A stretch of DNA of 64,000 nt from Nocardioides sp. (lineage in GTDB: Bacteria; Actinomycetota; Actinomycetes; Propionibacteriales; Nocardioidaceae): NCBI RefSeq assembly GCF_014360585.1, contig NZ_JACIXG010000001.1, positions 1-64,000 on the forward strand. The letters are read 5' to 3'. Shown piece by piece: positions 60,904-64,000 of this stretch (its first letter is position 1; every line of letters begins with the position of its first letter). The position numbers and the translations under genes are program-made. The notes under the pieces were generated by a model. It was not told where the DNA came from, did no database searches, and worked only from the letters and a program-made list of their open reading frames with translations.

Positions 60904-61920
60904 TCAGCGGTCCTGCGCCAGCAGACGCAGGACCGCACGCTCCGCCGCGGCTTGGCGCGCCTGCGGGTCGTCGCTCGCTCCTCTGCGTACCTGGATCGTC
61001 CGCCCCTGCTCGTGCAGCTCGAGCACCCGCGGGTCGACGTAGGAGCTGCGGGCCACCGCGGGAGTATTGCCGAGGTACTCCGCCACCTCCTTGATCGCGG
61101 CGACCTGCTGCTTGCGGCGCGACTTGGCCGTCGGGGTGGCCCGTTTCGCGGCTTCCGGGTCCTCGGACAGCGCGAGTGCGGCTAGCACGGTGGCGTGCCA
61201 CGTGCGGAAGTCCTTCGCCGACACCTCCAAGCCGCTCACCTCGCGCATGTAGTCGTTGACCAGAGCCGGCGTCAGCCGCTGCCACCGCCGGCCCTGCTGA
61301 TAGGCGAGGATCTCCTCGAAGCCGGCATGGCGGCGGCGCAGCTGGGCGACCGCCTCCACCGAGAGCGGGTCGTCGATGGTGATGGTGTGGTGGACACCGG
61401 ACTTACCGGTGAAGTCGAAGACGTACGAGTCGCCTCGTCTGCGCACGTGGCGACGCCCCAGCGTCGTCAGGCCGAAGCCGCCGTTGTCGTCGGCGTAGGC
61501 GTCGCTGCCGATCCGGAAGCACCCCAGGTCCAGCAGGCGCAGCGCGAGGGCGGATGCCCGGTCGAGGTTCATCCCGGTGGTGGCGAGGTCCCGTTCCGTC
61601 CGCCGGCGTACGCGGGGCAGGACGGCCCCGAGCTCCAGGACCCGGTCGAACTTCTCCTGGTCACGCTTGGCGCGCCAGTCGGGGTGGTAGAGATACTGGC
61701 GGCGCCCGGCCTCGTCGGTCCCGACGGCCTGGAGGTGCCCGTTCTCGCGGGGACAGATCCAGACGTCCTCCCAGGCAGGCGGGATGGCGAGAGCGCGGAC
61801 GCGCTCGATCGCATCATCAGGCAACCGGGTGCCGGACTCGTCGAGATACACGAAACCCCGGCCCGCCCGGCGGCGGGTCCACCCCGGCTCCTCCGCCGAG
61901 ACCCGACGAAGCCGAACCAC
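60904..61920 (-). CDS. DNA topoisomerase IB
   Basis: This 338-residue poxvirus-type topoisomerase IB has an N-terminal beta domain (RGFVYLDESGTRL, RVRALAIPPAWEDVWICP), the GSDAYADDNGGFGLTTL and GKSGVHHTITIDD motifs, and the active-site Tyr in SSYVDPRV. It relaxes supercoils without ATP. GTG 61920 is ten bases after the CDGSH stop with GAGGG before it; the frame upstream is antisense-like. It is third in a stress-promoter operon. Confidence 0.9.
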   Translation of the reverse strand: MVRLRRVSAEEPGWTRRRAGRGFVYLDESGTRLPDDAIERVRALAIPPAWEDVWICPRENGHLQAVGTDEAGRRQYLYHPDWRAKRDQEKFDRVLELGAVLPRVRRRTERDLATTGMNLDRASALALRLLDLGCFRIGSDAYADDNGGFGLTTLGRRHVRRRGDSYVFDFTGKSGVHHTITIDDPLSVEAVAQLRRRHAGFEEILAYQQGRRWQRLTPALVNDYMREVSGLEVSAKDFRTWHATVLAALALSEDPEAAKRATPTAKSRRKQQVAAIKEVAEYLGNTPAVARSSYVDPRVLELHEQGRTIQVRRGASDDPQARQAAAERAVLRLLAQDR

Positions 61921-61930
61921 CTGGGGGCCC

Positions 61931-62152
61931 TCAGTCGGTGGTCTCGTCGCTGTCGCGTGCTCGCGCGGCCAGCAGGCGGTGCGTGCCGTCACACCACGGT
62001 TTGATCGCCGAACCACCGCACATGCACACGGCGCTGACCGGCCTGACCGTGTGGTGGATCTTTCCGTCGGCATCCTGGACCTTGTGCTTCCCGCGCAGCA
62101 GCATCGGCCCCGCAGGGCACATCACGATCGAAGCGTGCTCGAAGTCGGTCAT
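61931..62152 (-). CDS. CDGSH-type iron-sulfur protein
   Basis: This 73-residue protein carries the [2Fe-2S] motif CMCGGSAIKPWCDGTH (three Cys and one His; Thr in place of Ser), preceded by CPAGPMLLRG. Such proteins transfer clusters or sense redox. ATG 62152 overlaps the stop of the upstream gene (ATGA). Confidence 0.88.
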   Translation of the reverse strand: MTDFEHASIVMCPAGPMLLRGKHKVQDADGKIHHTVRPVSAVCMCGGSAIKPWCDGTHRLLAARARDSDETTD

Positions 62153-63084
62153 GACACACCCCATCGGGTGAGCATCGCCCGGGCGTACCGAGCCTCCAGG
62201 TCGAGACTGGTGAAGGCGCCGAGGAGCAGATTGTCGCGCTCGATCGGCTCCTCGTCCAAGAAGGCTCCACAGACGTCGCGCACGGCGACCTGCTCGTGGG
62301 CGGCGTCGGCCTCGACGTGCTCGTCGTAGTAGGCAGCCATCTCCTCTGGGAAGTCCAGGCGACGCAACCCTTGGGCGAGCTGCCGTGACGGCACCGAGCT
62401 CGTCATCTCGAACGCGGCGAAGTGGCCGAGGGCCGCCGCCCGCAGCCGACGATGCAGCCCGAACAGCGACTGCGCGTTGTTCATCGCCAGGATCTCGACA
62501 GGCGCCTCGTCGACGTAGCAGGCGTGTTCTGAACGCAGCCCGACCGCCTCCAGGCCACAGCGGAACAGATGGTGGTGCAGCCGGTTCGGGTCGCCGTCGC
62601 CGTACTCGTCGAACAGGATCTCCATCAGCGCGGCCTTGGGCCTGGTCTCGAGGCGCGGGACGACCCAGCTGGTGGGATCGGTCTCCTTGAGGTGGTAAAG
62701 GGAGCGGTGCTGCAGGAGCTCGAGCACCTGCTCCCGATCCGCCCGGCGCTGCACGAACCGTGCCAACGACGGGCTGTCGTGCTTGTCGACCAGGTCGGTC
62801 AGGCCCAGCTCGCTGTCCTCACGCAAGGGGCTCTGCTCCCAGCGCCGACGCAGCTCGGCCTCGAACGACCTCTCCAGACCACGGCGCACACGCAGCAGGT
62901 CCGGGTCCCACTCCAGGTCGGGATCGACTTCGTCGAAACCGCGGTAGTGGAGCTCGTAGAGAGCCCACAGCGCGATCTGCGCGTCCTCCTCGGACTCCGG
63001 AGCCGACTCCAGGCTCTCGGTCGCGCCGCTCTGCAGCGCGGTGAAAACAGCAGCACTCAACGTGCCGCGCGACTTCGGCAGCAT
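62149..63084 (-). CDS. Haem-oxygenase-like diiron (iron-containing redox enzyme) family protein
   Basis: This protein of about 311 residues is all-helical with ExxxH-type ligand pairs spread through it (ALYELHYRGFDE, LMEILFDEYGDGDPNRLHHHLF, YYDEHVEADAAHEQV). It fits the iron-containing redox enzyme (HDO) family. HDO enzymes oxidise or fragment small amines and lipids. A CDGSH protein next to it could deliver electrons or iron-sulfur clusters. GTG 63090 is an alternative start. Confidence 0.8.
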   Translation of the reverse strand: MLPKSRGTLSAAVFTALQSGATESLESAPESEEDAQIALWALYELHYRGFDEVDPDLEWDPDLLRVRRGLERSFEAELRRRWEQSPLREDSELGLTDLVDKHDSPSLARFVQRRADREQVLELLQHRSLYHLKETDPTSWVVPRLETRPKAALMEILFDEYGDGDPNRLHHHLFRCGLEAVGLRSEHACYVDEAPVEILAMNNAQSLFGLHRRLRAAALGHFAAFEMTSSVPSRQLAQGLRRLDFPEEMAAYYDEHVEADAAHEQVAVRDVCGAFLDEEPIERDNLLLGAFTSLDLEARYARAMLTRWGVS

Positions 63085-63101
63085 CTCCACCCACCTTCCC
63101 C

Positions 63102-63746
63102 TCAGGCCGTTCGGTACCCGGCGTCCGCGCCGGCCATGCTCGCCGCCCGGGTGAGGTGGACGAGCACTCCTTCGCCCGGTGAGTCACGGACCTCCTGGAT
63201 CGTCAGACCGCTGCCCTCGACCATATCCGGCAGACGATCGGCCTGCTCGGCCGTGCCGAGCTGCAGGACGGCCGAGCCGCCGGGGGAGAGGTGCCGGGCG
63301 GTCGCCGTCAGGCACGCCTCGGCGACGAACATCCCATCGGCCCCGCCGTCGATGGCCGTCCGTGGGTCCTCGGGGTAACGCTCGACCTGCGCCGTCGGGA
63401 CCCACGGCGGATCGGCTATCACCAGGCAGTAGCGCTCGTCCGGGGCGAGCGCGTTCTCGATGCTGCCCTCGCGTACGTCGACCAGATGGCTGAGCCCGGC
63501 GCGGTCGGCGTTGGCCCGGTTGAACGCGCATGCGGCCGGGTTCGCGTCGACGCACACCAGCGGGCGCCCGGCCATCGCGGCCGCGAGGAGGCCGATCTGG
63601 CCGGCGCCGGAGCAGAGCTCGAGCATCGGCCCGTCCGGCAGGCCGGCCGACAGCTCGGCCGCCCATTCGGACTGACGGGCGGTCCAGGTACGCGGGGTGA
63701 GCACGCGATCGTCGTAGTCGATGTCGAGATGACCGAATCGGATCAT
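63102..63746 (-). CDS. SAM-dependent methyltransferase (PrmC-like small-molecule or protein type)
   Basis: This 214-residue class I methyltransferase has motif I LELCSGAGQIGLLAA, the acidic loop CVDANPAACAFNRANA and the catalytic-type motif DPPWVP in IADPPWVPTAQ (NPPY-like). ATG 63746 is the start, with ACAGGAG before it; the upstream frame is Pro/Ser-rich and not credible. A glutamine or ribosomal-protein substrate is possible from the motif. Confidence 0.82.
   Translation of the reverse strand: MIRFGHLDIDYDDRVLTPRTWTARQSEWAAELSAGLPDGPMLELCSGAGQIGLLAAAMAGRPLVCVDANPAACAFNRANADRAGLSHLVDVREGSIENALAPDERYCLVIADPPWVPTAQVERYPEDPRTAIDGGADGMFVAEACLTATARHLSPGGSAVLQLGTAEQADRLPDMVEGSGLTIQEVRDSPGEGVLVHLTRAASMAGADAGYRTA
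63114..63139 (-). promoter_or_regulatory. Sigma-B-type stress promoter 5 (HDO-CDGSH-topoisomerase IB operon)
   Basis: Read on the minus strand: GCAT (63139-63136), 16 bases, GGGTAC (63119-63114). It lies inside the 3' end of the methyltransferase gene, about 30 bases before the operon's first start. Confidence 0.65.
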
Positions 63747-63783
63747 GACAGCGAGTATCTCCTGTTCTGGTCGGGTCGGAGGG

Positions 63784-64000
63784 TCAGGAGAGCTCGGCAA
63801 GCCGGACGACGGCGCCGGGGAGCTCGCCCTCCTCGGCGAGGATCCGGCGCTGGGTCGAGGAGCCGGTCCCGCGGGTGAAGACCCGGTCGATGCCCGTCTC
63901 GACACGGGCGAGGTCCCCGGTCTCGCGCAGTGCCGGGGAGACGTGCTCGACCAGAGTCTCGACCACCTCGCGCGCCGGCCTCGGCCGGTGGGTCCGCCGG
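63784..64000 (-). CDS. Glutamate-cysteine ligase-like (YbdK) protein, C-terminal part
   Basis: Only the last 71 residues are in the window; the start lies beyond 64000. The sequence VETLVEHVSPALRETGDLAR, TGIDRVFTRGTGSSTQRRIL matches the C-terminus of carboxylate-amine ligase (GCS2/YbdK) proteins. In actinomycetes these are ATP-dependent ligases, some involved in F420 or ergothioneine-type chemistry. It is incomplete, so activity cannot be judged. Confidence 0.7.
   Translation of the reverse strand, partial: RRTHRPRPAREVVETLVEHVSPALRETGDLARVETGIDRVFTRGTGSSTQRRILAEEGELPGAVVRLAELS

Noticed and set aside
1..64000. CRISPR array
   Set aside because: No regularly spaced direct repeats. The triple CGGCTCGACCAGCGG at 5416-5468 has spacers of only a few bases and belongs to a hairpin repeat.

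Overview
The window is high-GC actinobacterial DNA, most likely from a Nocardioides-like member of the Nocardioidaceae. This is inferred from GTG/ATG starts with frequent leaderless promoters, an SCO6745-type protein, DUF5709, a class E sortase, WhiJ-like DUF5753/DUF6879 regulators, BioQ-like operators and Nocardioides-style intergenic hairpin repeats. No rRNA gene, CRISPR array, transposase or recognisable integrase was found. One tRNA gene (Asn) is present and is the pivot of the window.

Region 1 (1-8010, minus strand) holds two consecutive modules. The bioB-bioA-bioF-bioD biotin genes sit behind two tandem BioQ-type boxes. The zinc uptake operon znuA-znuC-znuB-zur follows, with two Zur-type boxes that overlap the 3' end of bioD. 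Region 2 (8059-29516) is ordinary chromosome: hydrolases, a HAD phosphatase, a cis-prenyltransferase, glyS, dusB, a secreted ARB_07466-type protein, an NmrA/Rrf2 divergent redox switch, dgt, an ArsR-SRPBCC-DinB-like operon, a GntP permease, a hydroxyacid dehydrogenase, a very large secreted phosphodiester glycosidase/metallophosphoesterase, a nitrilase-type hydrolase and a sortase. Region 3 is dnaG (29565-32423), interrupted by a 320-residue LAGLIDADG intein placed exactly at a zinc-ligand cysteine of the primase zinc finger.

Region 4 (32489-55244) is a composite genomic island at tRNA-Asn. Copies of the tRNA 3' end recur at 41997, 45186 and 55211, and at least two carry the same downstream terminator hairpin. 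They divide the island into three segments. Segment A has a Nudix-like/cupin pair, an EcoRI-family adenine methyltransferase, a DUF262-HNH nuclease, a coiled-coil membrane protein, decaying membrane-anchored genes and an AlbA/Schlafen-type ATPase. Segment B has a YdcF protein and a DUF308-lipase fusion. Segment C has a WhiJ-like regulatory trio, a TetR regulator, a decayed RHS polymorphic toxin gene and its immunity genes. Frameshifts are concentrated in this island.

Region 5 (55499-64000) returns to chromosome. A translationally coupled operon (AhpD-like, small membrane protein, PNPOx-like, two membrane proteins) lies behind a CTAA-N3-TTAG operator pair. A stress gene cluster follows (small acidic protein, DUF5709, hemerythrin, Dps, and the haem-oxygenase-like/CDGSH/topoisomerase IB operon). 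Five transcription units in it are preceded by GNNT-N15/16-GGGTAC, the form of a Streptomyces sigma-B-type stress promoter. The window ends in a methyltransferase and a truncated glutamate-cysteine ligase-like gene.
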